Assembly: GCA_023428695.1 (NCBI GenBank)
Contig: JAEYWY010000009.1
Location: 1-64,000 of the forward strand
DNA length: 64,000 nucleotides
Direction of reading: 5' to 3'
Origin: Bacteroidota bacterium
Lineage (GTDB): Bacteria; Bacteroidota; Bacteroidia; Cytophagales; Cyclobacteriaceae
In this document: positions 10,809 to 18,520 of the stretch, piece after piece
How positions within the stretch are numbered: position 1 is the stretch's first letter
Layout of the letters: the number at the start of each line of letters is the position of its first letter
Notes under the pieces: model-generated
Seen by the model: the letters and a program-made list of their open reading frames with translations, nothing else
Database searches by the model: none
What the model was told of the DNA's origin: nothing
Program-made: the position numbers and the translations under genes

Positions 10809-10834
10809 ATGGGTTCATTTCCCTCCTCCTCTGC
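10809..10834 (+). repeat. tRNA-3'-end-like sequence, copy 1
   Basis: The segment reads like the T-arm and acceptor 3' half of a tRNA (GGGTTC...CCC followed by TCCTCCTCTGC), but there is no tRNA body upstream. Its first 18 bases recur as an exact inverted copy at 11111-11128, and its CCCTCCTCCTCT part recurs near 11007 and 13492. It looks like an attachment-site remnant of an element that integrated in a tRNA gene, possibly tRNA-Ser; that identity is a guess. Confidence 0.4.
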
Positions 10835-10850
10835 AATCAACCACAAGGAA

Positions 10851-10878
10851 GGCCCTGAGTTTATCAGGGCTTTTTTGT
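10851..10878 (+). terminator. Rho-independent terminator
   Basis: GCCCTGA at 10852-10858 pairs with TCAGGGC at 10864-10870 around a 5-base loop and is followed at once by a run of T. It sits just after the tRNA-3'-like sequence, where the terminator of a tRNA gene would be. Confidence 0.75.
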
Positions 10879-10999
10879 TTTCTGAAGATCCGAACCGGGT
10901 CCTTCAGGACTTGAGTGAGGAGATTCAGGAAACAAAAAACACGAGCGCAGCGAGTGCTTCCTTGATTGATTGACACACCCCCCTAACGGGATCACCGCA

Positions 11000-11128
11000 G
11001 GTAATCCCTCCTCCTCTGCTGGTCGCTTCAAATGAAGCAATGTTTTCAATTCAAAAAGCCTCAAATCTCGCTAATTTGGGGCTTTTTTGTTGGCTTAGGT
11101 TCGAATCCCCGGAGGGAAATGAACCCAT
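11000..11128 (+). repeat. Dispersed repeat, copy 2 (tRNA-end, hairpin, terminator, T-arm)
   Basis: This unit contains in order CCCTCCTCCTCTGC, a small palindrome GCTTCAAATGAAGC, a terminator, a T-arm-like GGTTCGAATCCCC (11098-11110) and GGAGGGAAATGAACCCAT (the reverse complement of copy 1). The same parts in the same order recur at 13487-13645. No complete tRNA can be folded here. Confidence 0.7.
11055..11088 (+). terminator. Rho-independent terminator in repeat copy 2
   Basis: AAGCCTCAAAT pairs with ATTTGGGGCTT (one T-G wobble or mismatch) and leads into a T run. The same hairpin is conserved in the third repeat copy. Confidence 0.7.
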
Positions 11129-11726
11129 GCGATTTTTTAATCTCTACGCAGATATTGCTGCCAGAAACGTGTGAAAAATCAGCAGAAGTTTTGGTGTTGC
11201 TCGTACAAAAGGCCACGGATCTCATACGCGAGAACCCTCAGTGGATTCAGTTTATATTCGAACTATACATTCTCCGAGACCGGGCCTGAGAAATGCAGTG
11301 GCCTTCGGATCACAAAATATTCAGAGGAAGCCTTAACCTCCTTACTTTATTCAGCCTTCAATAAATTGACATGCATAAAAGAGGATCACATTACTCCTTT
11401 CCAGACGATTCAGAATTTCTTGTTCTGTAGCTTTCAAAAAAAAACTGGGCGTGTTAGGCAGTTTGTAGTGAGTGCGATTTCGCATTTCTAATTTGTTGTC
11501 CCCGTAAAGGACCTTTGAACAACGGAGAAATCAAACAGAAATCGAAGCACCGGCACTCAAAGGGATTGCACCTATCGCTAAAAGTGACGCCCAACTTTTT
11601 CGTTTAGACTTTCCTTGCTGCCAGCATCATCAGGCCCAGGCCTGCCACAACTCTGGTGATGCGTCCTGCAGGCGAAGCCATAATTGAGCGAAGCCAGTTT
11701 GTTCAAAGTTTTTCATTGTATAAAAT
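11129..11726. other. Gene-poor stretch of about 600 bases
   Basis: Only short open frames of random composition were seen here. None has a recognisable domain, signal peptide or plausible neighbour relation. It lies between repeat copy 2 and the DUF302 gene and is probably decayed accessory DNA. Confidence 0.5.
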
Positions 11727-12119
11727 TCATATTCTCTCCAGGGCTGCCTTCAATTTGTTTGTAACGTCCTCGGCTAAGCTGTTCAACTCCGCGTTGCCAA
11801 CAACACCAATAGATTGCATCGGATTGATTGCCGAAATTTCTACTTCACCGCTCTTATGTTCCTGCACCAGCACATTGCAGGGGAGCATGACACCGACACG
11901 ACTTTCTTTCTGAATTGCTTCGTATGCTAACTTAGGATTGCAGGCTCCCAGGATCGTGTAGTTTCTGAAATCCTTTCCGAGCTTCTCTCTGAACTTTGAC
12001 CTCAAATCAATCTCGGTGATGATTCCAAATCCTTCTTTTTGAAGTTCAGATGTAACGCGATTCACCGTATCGTTAAAGGACGTAGTGACTTTCTTGCTTA
12101 TCGCGTAATCCATCATCAT
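11727..12119 (-). CDS. DUF302 family protein
   Basis: A 130-residue protein of the DUF302 family, recognised from the YAISKKVTTSFNDTVNRV start, the ILGACNPKLAYEAI motif and VGVMLPCNVLVQE. The family is small and soluble, often near redox or stress genes; its biochemical role is not established. The start chosen at 12119 makes a 4-base ATGA overlap with the upstream gene's stop and so suggests translational coupling; a start six codons earlier (12137) is possible. The Cys residues in GACNP and LPCN are typical of the family. Confidence 0.85.
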   Translation of the reverse strand: MMMDYAISKKVTTSFNDTVNRVTSELQKEGFGIITEIDLRSKFREKLGKDFRNYTILGACNPKLAYEAIQKESRVGVMLPCNVLVQEHKSGEVEISAINPMQSIGVVGNAELNSLAEDVTNKLKAALERI

Positions 12120-12565
12120 TTGGTTACTGCCTTCCATGCCTTATCGATATTGTTTACATGCTTGAAGTCGCCACGCAAAGCCTTTAGCGCATACTTTTCG
12201 CGATCCAGTTCTTCGCGCGACTTAATACCCATCGCTCTGAATAGCGGCAGTGGCGGACACCAGCCTTGAAGAGTATGTTGGATTAAAAAACTCGTAACTA
12301 CTGCTGGCATTATTGCCCACTTCTTGTTAACAAAGATGGCAAGTAATGCCCCAGTTAGAGAAAGCGTAGCTGCATTAAACATTAACGTCCGCTCGATATC
12401 CCACTTCTTGTCAAGCAGCTTCAGCCTTTCCTGAATTGCGCCAGAATCCAAATCCTTATACTGGGCAAGATTCATCTTCGTGTCCCGATCAATCTTCTCG
12501 TTTTGAGACGGTGACGTGCTCGCTCTCACCCGCTCTTCTGTTTGCATTTGTGTGTCCATAACCAA
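12116..12565 (-). CDS. YgaP-like (DUF2892) small membrane protein
   Basis: A 149-residue protein with a polar N-terminal half, then two adjacent hydrophobic segments (about residues 62-95) and the DUF2892 signature QGWCPPLPLFRAMGI. DUF2892 domains occur alone or fused to rhodanese, as in E. coli YgaP, and are inner-membrane proteins. The N-terminal 55 residues, with a coiled charged segment, are longer than usual. It overlaps the DUF302 gene by 4 bases, so the two form an operon. The cargo lies between two copies of a dispersed repeat. Confidence 0.8.
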   Translation of the reverse strand: MVMDTQMQTEERVRASTSPSQNEKIDRDTKMNLAQYKDLDSGAIQERLKLLDKKWDIERTLMFNAATLSLTGALLAIFVNKKWAIMPAVVTSFLIQHTLQGWCPPLPLFRAMGIKSREELDREKYALKALRGDFKHVNNIDKAWKAVTK

Positions 12566-12627
12566 TCCAACCTAAAATTACATTCCTCAGCCGTCTGAAA
12601 TGGCATTGTAATTTTCGGGTTAATACA

Positions 12628-13419
12628 ATGAAGAATCTAAGGAGTACTTCACTTGCTATAGCCGTTTGTATTTTGCTTACCGCTTGTGGTGGCAAGAATA
12701 CCGAATCGAATATCGATGCACCTGGTGAGGAAAAATCTGGTGAAACGAAACTGTTGAATACCGGAGCTGATTTGCTTCAGAGTAAAAGTCCGCTGAAGGC
12801 GTTTAGCGCGTACCTCGATGGATTTCATTTCTATAATGGAAACATTAACGCGCAAATGGAGGCGCATCATTACGTCTCGCAACTCAACGAAGACATCCAT
12901 CAGGCTATCATTTTTGATGGCAACGAGAAAGACGCGAAAATCATGGGCGTTGAATATATCATCTCCGAGAAACTATTTAAAACACTTGATGAAGAAGAAA
13001 AGAAACTCTGGCATTCTCATCACTATGAAGTCAAGTCAGGGACTTTGATTGCTCCAGGCATCCCCGATGTAGCTGAACACGAATTAATGGAGAAGCTTGT
13101 GTCAACCTATGGAAAAACAATTCACACGTGGCACACAGACCAGCAACGTGAACTTCCCATCGGTTCACCGATGATCATGATGGGCTTCACAAAGGATGGC
13201 CAACTTAAACCGGAATTATTGAAAGCTCGTGATGAAAGATTTGACGTCTCGACAGACGAGACAAAAAAGAAACGTGAAGACATCCCAATACCGAATGTCG
13301 ATCCAATGGCAAACGCATGGGAAAAAGATAAGAAAAACGTAAGGCAATTCGTCATCACCAACAAAGCCGACAGTGCGATGCATAAGCATCAAGGCGCTGC
13401 ACAGAGAGAGAAGCACTGA
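12628..13419 (+). CDS. OBAP-like (DUF1264) lipoprotein
   Basis: A 263-residue protein with a lipoprotein signal (LLTACGG, Cys at residue 20) and the oil-body-associated-protein-like family motifs: FHFYNGNINAQMEAHHY, QAIIFDGNEKDAKIMGVEYI, LWHSHHYEVKSG, KTIHTWHTDQQRELPIG and P-MIMMGFT. The family occurs in plants, fungi and bacteria and its function is unresolved. It is transcribed divergently from the DUF2892/DUF302 pair with 62 bases between them, so they probably share a promoter region. The His-rich motifs are conserved and might bind metal (inference). Confidence 0.85.
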   Translation: MKNLRSTSLAIAVCILLTACGGKNTESNIDAPGEEKSGETKLLNTGADLLQSKSPLKAFSAYLDGFHFYNGNINAQMEAHHYVSQLNEDIHQAIIFDGNEKDAKIMGVEYIISEKLFKTLDEEEKKLWHSHHYEVKSGTLIAPGIPDVAEHELMEKLVSTYGKTIHTWHTDQQRELPIGSPMIMMGFTKDGQLKPELLKARDERFDVSTDETKKKREDIPIPNVDPMANAWEKDKKNVRQFVITNKADSAMHKHQGAAQREKH

Positions 13420-13486
13420 TTAATAGACTCCCCGACGATTGAAAACTGGACAGACATTGTTATTTGCCAGTTATAGGAGCGAGTCA

Positions 13487-13645
13487 GGGTTCCCTCCTCC
13501 TCTTCCGGTCGCTTCAAATGAAGCAAAATATTTGATCAAAAAGCTCCAAATCTTACTGATTTGGGGCTTTTTTGTTGGTTTAGGTTCGAATCCCCGTGAA
13601 TGCTACTAACTAGGGGAAGCTTTCACCCGGAGGAAATGAACCTAT
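13487..13645 (+). repeat. Dispersed repeat, copy 3
   Basis: The third copy keeps CCCTCCTCCTCT, the palindrome GCTTCAAATGAAGC, the terminator and GGTTCGAATCCCCG, then has about 30 extra bases before a degraded GGAGGAAATGAACCTAT. It lies in the same orientation as copy 2. Copies 2 and 3 bracket the DUF302/DUF2892/OBAP genes, which is the arrangement expected for attL/attR scars of a genomic island. Confidence 0.7.
13541..13573 (+). terminator. Rho-independent terminator in repeat copy 3
   Basis: AAGCTCCAAATC and GATTTGGGGCTT form a stem around TTACT, followed by T residues. It may also end transcription of the OBAP-like gene about 120 bases upstream. Confidence 0.75.
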
Positions 13646-14081
13646 TCGTTTTAGCAGGATTTCGGGGTTTCAGGTGGCGGACAAGTAGCGAAAAGAGTCA
13701 AAAAGGTGCGTTAAGTGGTGCGTCTTTTTTCAATCATTTATCGCTATGGTAATATCAAATTGCCAGGCAGTGGCTCGAGCAATTGATCAAATCATTTCTT
13801 TGATCGGCTCATCCGGGAGACCTTGAACTCGGCATCGAATCCTGCTACGTCTTGGCTATGTGCGATGTATGTCCATTGGTTTTCAAACAATCGTTACTGA
13901 GGGTGTTAAATTCAAACGGCCGATGGATCGGTTTTGCATGCGTAGCGTGACGAACATTTATTCCCGATCCTCTCGGATAGAAATCACTTGGACAAACGAT
14001 GATGATCATCGCCGATCCAAATCAGATTATGATGCCTGTCAGTGCCTATCTGAATCCTTTAATCTAATTTGAAAGAAAAGT
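13646..14081. other. Intergenic DNA with a short direct repeat
   Basis: No convincing gene was found. GGTGCGT occurs twice at 13705-13711 and 13717-13723, 12 bases apart, between A- and T-rich runs. Such short direct repeats can be arm-type sites of tyrosine recombinases, which would fit the neighbouring att-like repeats, but no integrase gene is present. Confidence 0.4.
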
Positions 14082-14560
14082 ATGAACGCAACGCATTTGC
14101 ATCTATTGGCAAACCACCTTGCAATATTAGGCGCCATCCTTGGCAGCTTGGTACTGGTTTGCGGTATCATCGGGAAAGCGCGTCAACCCAGATTGCCGCC
14201 TATGGACTTTTCGTCATTGCTTCCATAGGCGCGGCCATTACGTTCCTGACAGGTGAACCCGCGGAAGGGGCAGTTGAGGGTATCGCGGGCGTTTCGGAAA
14301 GGGTGATCGAACGTCATGAAGACACAGCCGGAATCGCTTTGGCTGCATTAGTTGTTCTCGGAGTGACTTCGTTGACTGCACTTTACCTCACCATCCGGAA
14401 GTCCTCGCTGACGGGCAGAATCGCATGGATTGCTTTCGGTATTTCAATCGTGAGTTCCGTTCTGATCGCAAGAACAGGGTACCTGGGCGGACAGATCAGG
14501 CATACTGAGCTGAACACTACAGCGACAACAATCGAACAACCCGCCGATGATTATGATTAG
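14082..14560 (+). pseudogene. Small multi-pass membrane protein gene, frameshifted
   Basis: From 14082 the frame reads MNATHLHLLANHLAILGAI and continues to GIIGKA, the usual N terminus of a Bacteroidota membrane-protein family. The rest of that family (STQIAAYGLFVIASIGAAI, FLTGEPAEGAVE, GVSERVIERHED and two more helices) follows in a different frame. The two frames join at about 14172-14180 by a -1 shift in a GGGAAAG context. Neither frame alone gives a sensible full protein. It is either a genuine inactivating indel or a sequencing error. It lies 48 bases upstream of the LolA-like operon. Confidence 0.75.
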
Positions 14561-14608
14561 AATGCTTCGCCACGCTTCATGACAGGTTGTTAAAATTTCG
14601 TTCACAAA

Positions 14609-15349
14609 ATGGTACTTATTACGCTGGCGCTATACGCTTACCTGTGCATCCCACCCTCGCAGATCACAGCGCGCGACGTGGTTAAGAAGGCCACAGACAA
14701 TATGCGCGGCGAAACTTCGCATGCTGAATTGACGATAAGAACCGTACGACCGTCGTGGAGTCGCGAAATGAAGGTTAAAACGTGGTCCAAAGGCGAAAAG
14801 TATGCCATGATTCTGGTTGAAAGTCCCGCGAAAGAGAAAGGTGTTTGTTTCCTGAAACGCGGCAAGGAAGTATGGAACTGGGTGCCAACCCTGGAGCGTT
14901 CTATTAAACTTCCACCCTCAATGATGTCGCAATCATGGATGGGTACGGACTTCACGAATGACGACCTCGTAAAAGAGTCTTCGATGGTTGACGACTATGA
15001 GCATACTTTTGAAGGCGACACCATTATTGCGGATAAAGAGTGCTATATCATAAAGATGATCCCTAAGCCGGAAGCCGCTATCGTCTGGGGCAAGTTGATT
15101 GTATGCATTGACAAAAAAGATTTCATCGAGCTTTATACCGAATTTTATGACGAAGATGGTGAGATCCTTAATACGATGAGCGCTTATGACATAAGAGTCA
15201 TGGACGGAAGGCTCATCCCGACGCGAATTGAAATGATTCCGGCTGATAAGCCGGGCCAGAAGACCGTACTGATTTATTCATCAATCACCTACGATAAACC
15301 GCTCCCGGATACTTTCTTCACGCTTCAACAACTAAAGATGCTGAATTAG
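14609..15349 (+). CDS. LolA-like outer-membrane lipoprotein-sorting family protein
   Basis: A 246-residue protein of the LolA_like family (lipoprotein-sorting fold: half-barrel lipid-binding periplasmic protein). The N terminus is a short hydrophobic export signal, followed by VKKATDNMRGETSHAELTIRTVRP, KGVCFLKRGKEVWNWVPT, SIKLPPSMMSQSWMGTDFTNDDLV and IPTRIEMIP, all typical. An upstream in-frame stop at 14591 leaves the ATG at 14609 as the only ATG start. It is the first gene of a tight operon with an ABC exporter and a barrel, 1 base before the next gene. It probably carries a lipid or lipoprotein substrate through the periplasm. Confidence 0.85.
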   Translation: MVLITLALYAYLCIPPSQITARDVVKKATDNMRGETSHAELTIRTVRPSWSREMKVKTWSKGEKYAMILVESPAKEKGVCFLKRGKEVWNWVPTLERSIKLPPSMMSQSWMGTDFTNDDLVKESSMVDDYEHTFEGDTIIADKECYIIKMIPKPEAAIVWGKLIVCIDKKDFIELYTEFYDEDGEILNTMSAYDIRVMDGRLIPTRIEMIPADKPGQKTVLIYSSITYDKPLPDTFFTLQQLKMLN

Positions 15350-15350
15350 A

Positions 15351-16571
15351 ATGTGGTTTGCTTTTGCATGGAAGAATCTCTGGCGCAACAAACAGAGAAC
15401 CGCGATTACGATCTCGGCTCTTTTCTTTGCGGTAATCCTGTCGGTAAGTGCCAGTAGTTTGCAGGACGGTGTATTCGACAACTTTGTCCGAAACATGGTT
15501 GGCTATTACACGGGTTACATCCAGATACACCAACGTGGTTATTGGGAACATCAGGTGCTCGATAACATGCTCGCGCAAGACAGTCAATACGAGGCAACTA
15601 TCAAAATGATACCGAATGTGCTTGCGTTCACACCGCGCATTGAATCGTACGCCCTGGCTTCATCCTTTGAGAATACGAAAGGTTGCATGGTCGTCGGTAT
15701 TTCACCTGAAGGCGAGAACAAAATCACGTCCCTTCGATCACGCCTCATCGCAGGAGACTATCTGAAAGAAAACGATTCGGATGTGGTTCTCGTAACGGAG
15801 GGTCTGCTGGACAGACTAAACCTCCGGATTGCGGACACCCTATACCTTATCAGTCAGGGGTATCATGGATCGATGGCCGCAGGCAGATACCGGATAAAAG
15901 GTGTCGTGCGATTTGGCTCGCCGGAACTGAATAATCAGCTGTTGTTCATGCCGCTCCATACGGCGCAGCAGTTTTATTCGGCGCCAGGCTTGCTGACAAG
16001 TTATATCGTCGGGTTGGAAGCCGAGGCCAAGCTCAATACAACGATGAAAGCGATCGCGGATGCGTCGGTGCGGTATGACTATGAGATCATGAGTTGGAAA
16101 GAACTTCTGCCAGACGTGGATCAGCATATTACGATGGACAAAGCGAGCACGTTCATTATTCTGCTGATACTTTATCTTCTCATTTGTTTCGGAATATTTG
16201 GAACCCAGCTCATGATGATGGTTGAGCGCAAATACGAAATGGGCATGCTCGTAGCGATTGGGATGAAGAAGTATAAACTCGCATGGCTCTTCATCATTGA
16301 ATCTGTGCTAACCGTCCTGATTGGATCTCTTGCAGGACTTCTGGCGAGCATTCCGGTTGTCTGGTACCTGAAGCAACATCCCATTCGCCTGGGTGGAGAA
16401 ATGGCTGAGGGTTTCAGGAAATTTAATTTTGAACCTGTGTTCCCCGCTTCGATGGAACTAAACATCTTCCTCACCCAAGGCGTGGTTGTATTTTGTCTCG
16501 GATTGGCATTATCTGCATATCCGGTGATCGTGGCGCTGCGTGTTGATCCTGTTAAGGCAATGAAAAAGTAG
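15351..16571 (+). CDS. FtsX/MacB-type ABC transporter permease (first copy)
   Basis: A 406-residue permease with the FtsX-family layout: one N-terminal helix (WKNLWRNKQRTAITISALFFAV), a large periplasmic domain of about 240 residues, then three C-terminal helices (about 270-295, 320-345, 375-400). The LolC/LolE-like sequence includes MVERKYEMGMLVAIGMKK. It sits between the LolA-like gene and a second permease with spacings of 1 and 4 bases. A heterodimer of the two permeases with the LolD-like ATPase is expected, extracting substrate from the inner membrane. Confidence 0.9.
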   Translation: MWFAFAWKNLWRNKQRTAITISALFFAVILSVSASSLQDGVFDNFVRNMVGYYTGYIQIHQRGYWEHQVLDNMLAQDSQYEATIKMIPNVLAFTPRIESYALASSFENTKGCMVVGISPEGENKITSLRSRLIAGDYLKENDSDVVLVTEGLLDRLNLRIADTLYLISQGYHGSMAAGRYRIKGVVRFGSPELNNQLLFMPLHTAQQFYSAPGLLTSYIVGLEAEAKLNTTMKAIADASVRYDYEIMSWKELLPDVDQHITMDKASTFIILLILYLLICFGIFGTQLMMMVERKYEMGMLVAIGMKKYKLAWLFIIESVLTVLIGSLAGLLASIPVVWYLKQHPIRLGGEMAEGFRKFNFEPVFPASMELNIFLTQGVVVFCLGLALSAYPVIVALRVDPVKAMKK

Positions 16572-16575
16572 CGAT

Positions 16576-17793
16576 ATGGTTATTCTCATTATGGCCTGGC
16601 GAAACATCTGGAGAAACAAGATTCGCAGCATGATCATTATGTCATCGGTCGGAGTTGGACTGGCGGCGGGGCTTTTTGTGCTGAGCCTTTATAAGGGAAT
16701 ATTGGATGACCGGGTACGCAACGTGATTGACAGGGAAGTTTCGCATATCCAGATTCACCATCCGGATTTCAAGGAAGATTACGACGCCAGGTTTACAATT
16801 GCAGACCCGGAGAAGATGGTTCGTAACCTGCTTGCCATTCCAGCGATCAACACCTTCGCCTTGAGGACGGTTAGCCCTGGAATGTTAATGACCGGAAGCG
16901 GATCAACCAGTTTACAGATTGTCGGAGTTGATCCCGAGAACGAAGACCGGGTTTCTCAACTCAGCGATAAGATCGATGAGGGCAACGCATTTACTACGGA
17001 AAAGAAGAACCAGATCGTGATCGGCAGAAAGCTTGCTGAGAAGATGCGTCTGCGGATTGGAAGCAAAATCGTGCTCACGTTCATCGATCCCGAAAGCAAT
17101 ATGATCTCAGCTGCTTTCCGTGTTGTGGCGATCTATAAGACAGACAACGCACCGCTAGACGAAAAGGTGGCTTACGTTCGGCGATCAGATCTGAACACGT
17201 TGCTGTCGATTGGAAATGCATTTCACGAAGTCGCGATTCTTCTAAACCACGACGAGCAGGTCCCCGACGTCATCGCTGCCATCGGGCAGAAAAACGGTGG
17301 GAATCTGATCGAGGCATGGAGCGATATTTCCGCCGAAACGAAGCTCATGATCGACACGACCGATTCTTACTCGAACATATTTATCATGATTATTATGCTG
17401 GCTTTGTCTTTCGGGATCGTCAATACCATGTTGATGGCCGTCCTCGAAAGATCAAAAGAAATTGGTATGCTTCTGGCCATTGGCATGAATCGGTTGAAGG
17501 TATTCATGATGATCCTGACGGAAACCCTATTCCTAACGATCAGCAGCACGCCACCGGGCGTTCTGCTTACATGGATATTAGTACGAATTTATCAGAGCAG
17601 AGGTATCAATATTTCTTCGATAGGCGGAGAGACGATGTCTGAGTTTGGTTTCAGTTCAATGATATATCCGGCTTTTCCGTGGGATAAAATGCCTGGTGAA
17701 ATGATAATCGTGATCAGCGCAGCGCTGCTCTCATCGCTGATTCCAGCATTCAAGGCGATTCGCCTGCGACCGGTAGAGGCGCTTCAGAAATAA
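16576..17793 (+). CDS. FtsX/MacB-type ABC transporter permease (second copy)
   Basis: A 405-residue paralogue of the preceding gene: first helix near residues 16-40 (WRNIWRNKIRSMIIM), a periplasmic domain, and three helices at the C terminus with the coupling motif LERSKEIGMLLAIGMN. The two permeases are clearly related but diverged, as in LolC/LolE pairs. It lies 10 bases from the ATPase gene. The C-terminal RLRPVEALQK matches the usual end of this family. Confidence 0.9.
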   Translation: MVILIMAWRNIWRNKIRSMIIMSSVGVGLAAGLFVLSLYKGILDDRVRNVIDREVSHIQIHHPDFKEDYDARFTIADPEKMVRNLLAIPAINTFALRTVSPGMLMTGSGSTSLQIVGVDPENEDRVSQLSDKIDEGNAFTTEKKNQIVIGRKLAEKMRLRIGSKIVLTFIDPESNMISAAFRVVAIYKTDNAPLDEKVAYVRRSDLNTLLSIGNAFHEVAILLNHDEQVPDVIAAIGQKNGGNLIEAWSDISAETKLMIDTTDSYSNIFIMIIMLALSFGIVNTMLMAVLERSKEIGMLLAIGMNRLKVFMMILTETLFLTISSTPPGVLLTWILVRIYQSRGINISSIGGETMSEFGFSSMIYPAFPWDKMPGEMIIVISAALLSSLIPAFKAIRLRPVEALQK

Positions 17794-17803
17794 AACAATC
17801 ATC

Positions 17804-18520
17804 ATGAACACAGTGATCGATGCGCATAACGTCCGCAAAGTTTATAACAAGGAAAACATTCCTGTGGTGGCCATCAATAACGTGCATCTCCATATTGAGG
17901 AGGGCGAGTTTACAGCTTTGGTAGGACCCTCCGGTTCGGGAAAGACAACGCTTCTGAATCTGATCGGCGGTCTCGACAAGCCTGACGAAGGCAAGATCCT
18001 CATCAATAAGATTAGCATCACGGATCTTTCGTCCAATGAACTTATCGACTTTCGATTGCGCAACATAGGATTTGTATTTCAATCGTTCAACCTGATTCCC
18101 GTACTCTCTGCAAGCGAAAATGTCGAATTGATCATGCAGCTGCAGCAGATGAAGAAGTCGGAAATCCGGGCTCGTGTAATCAAACTGTTCGGGGAAATTG
18201 GACTTTCAGACAAGCTGCATGTCCGCCCCGCCCAGCTTTCGGGAGGTCAGCAGCAGCGTGTGGCAGTAGCGAGGGCGTTGGCTTCACGACCGAAGTTTAT
18301 ACTCGCTGATGAACCGACGGCAAATCTGGACTCGAAATCAGCGGCAAATCTTCTCGACATCATGCTCGAACTGAACGCACAGGAAAACATGACATTCCTG
18401 TTTTCAACACATGACCAGCGTGTCATAGAACGGGCTCGACGAGTGATCACACTGGTGGACGGCCAGATTTCCTCGGACACCGCAGCCGTTGATGTGCATT
18501 TTAGTCATGAGTATACATGA
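17804..18520 (+). CDS. LolD/MacB-type ABC transporter ATP-binding protein
   Basis: A 238-residue ATPase with all expected motifs: Walker A GPSGSGKTT, Q-loop FVFQSFNLIPVLSA, ABC signature LSGGQQQRVAVARAL, Walker B FILADEPTANLD and switch His in STHDQRV. The length and VFQ-NLIP-L loop place it in the LolD/MacB/FtsE branch that partners FtsX-type permeases. Its last 4 bases overlap the start of the barrel gene (ATGA), so the genes are translationally coupled. Confidence 0.95.
   Translation: MNTVIDAHNVRKVYNKENIPVVAINNVHLHIEEGEFTALVGPSGSGKTTLLNLIGGLDKPDEGKILINKISITDLSSNELIDFRLRNIGFVFQSFNLIPVLSASENVELIMQLQQMKKSEIRARVIKLFGEIGLSDKLHVRPAQLSGGQQQRVAVARALASRPKFILADEPTANLDSKSAANLLDIMLELNAQENMTFLFSTHDQRVIERARRVITLVDGQISSDTAAVDVHFSHEYT

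Noticed and set aside
10811..11110. Complete tRNA genes at the T-arm-like sequences
   Set aside because: No acceptor 5' half, D-arm or anticodon arm can be placed upstream at the right distance; only 3'-end fragments exist.
11032..11491. Two overlapping short plus-strand frames after the repeat copy
   Set aside because: They run through a terminator and low-information sequence, and their translations look random.
13860..14072. A 70-codon frame before the frameshifted membrane gene
   Set aside because: Its composition is random, there is no family, and it ends just before the real start at 14082.
14172..14180. Programmed -1 frameshift at GGGAAAG
   Set aside because: The zero-frame codons do not fall in the X-XXY-YYZ register needed, so an indel is more likely.
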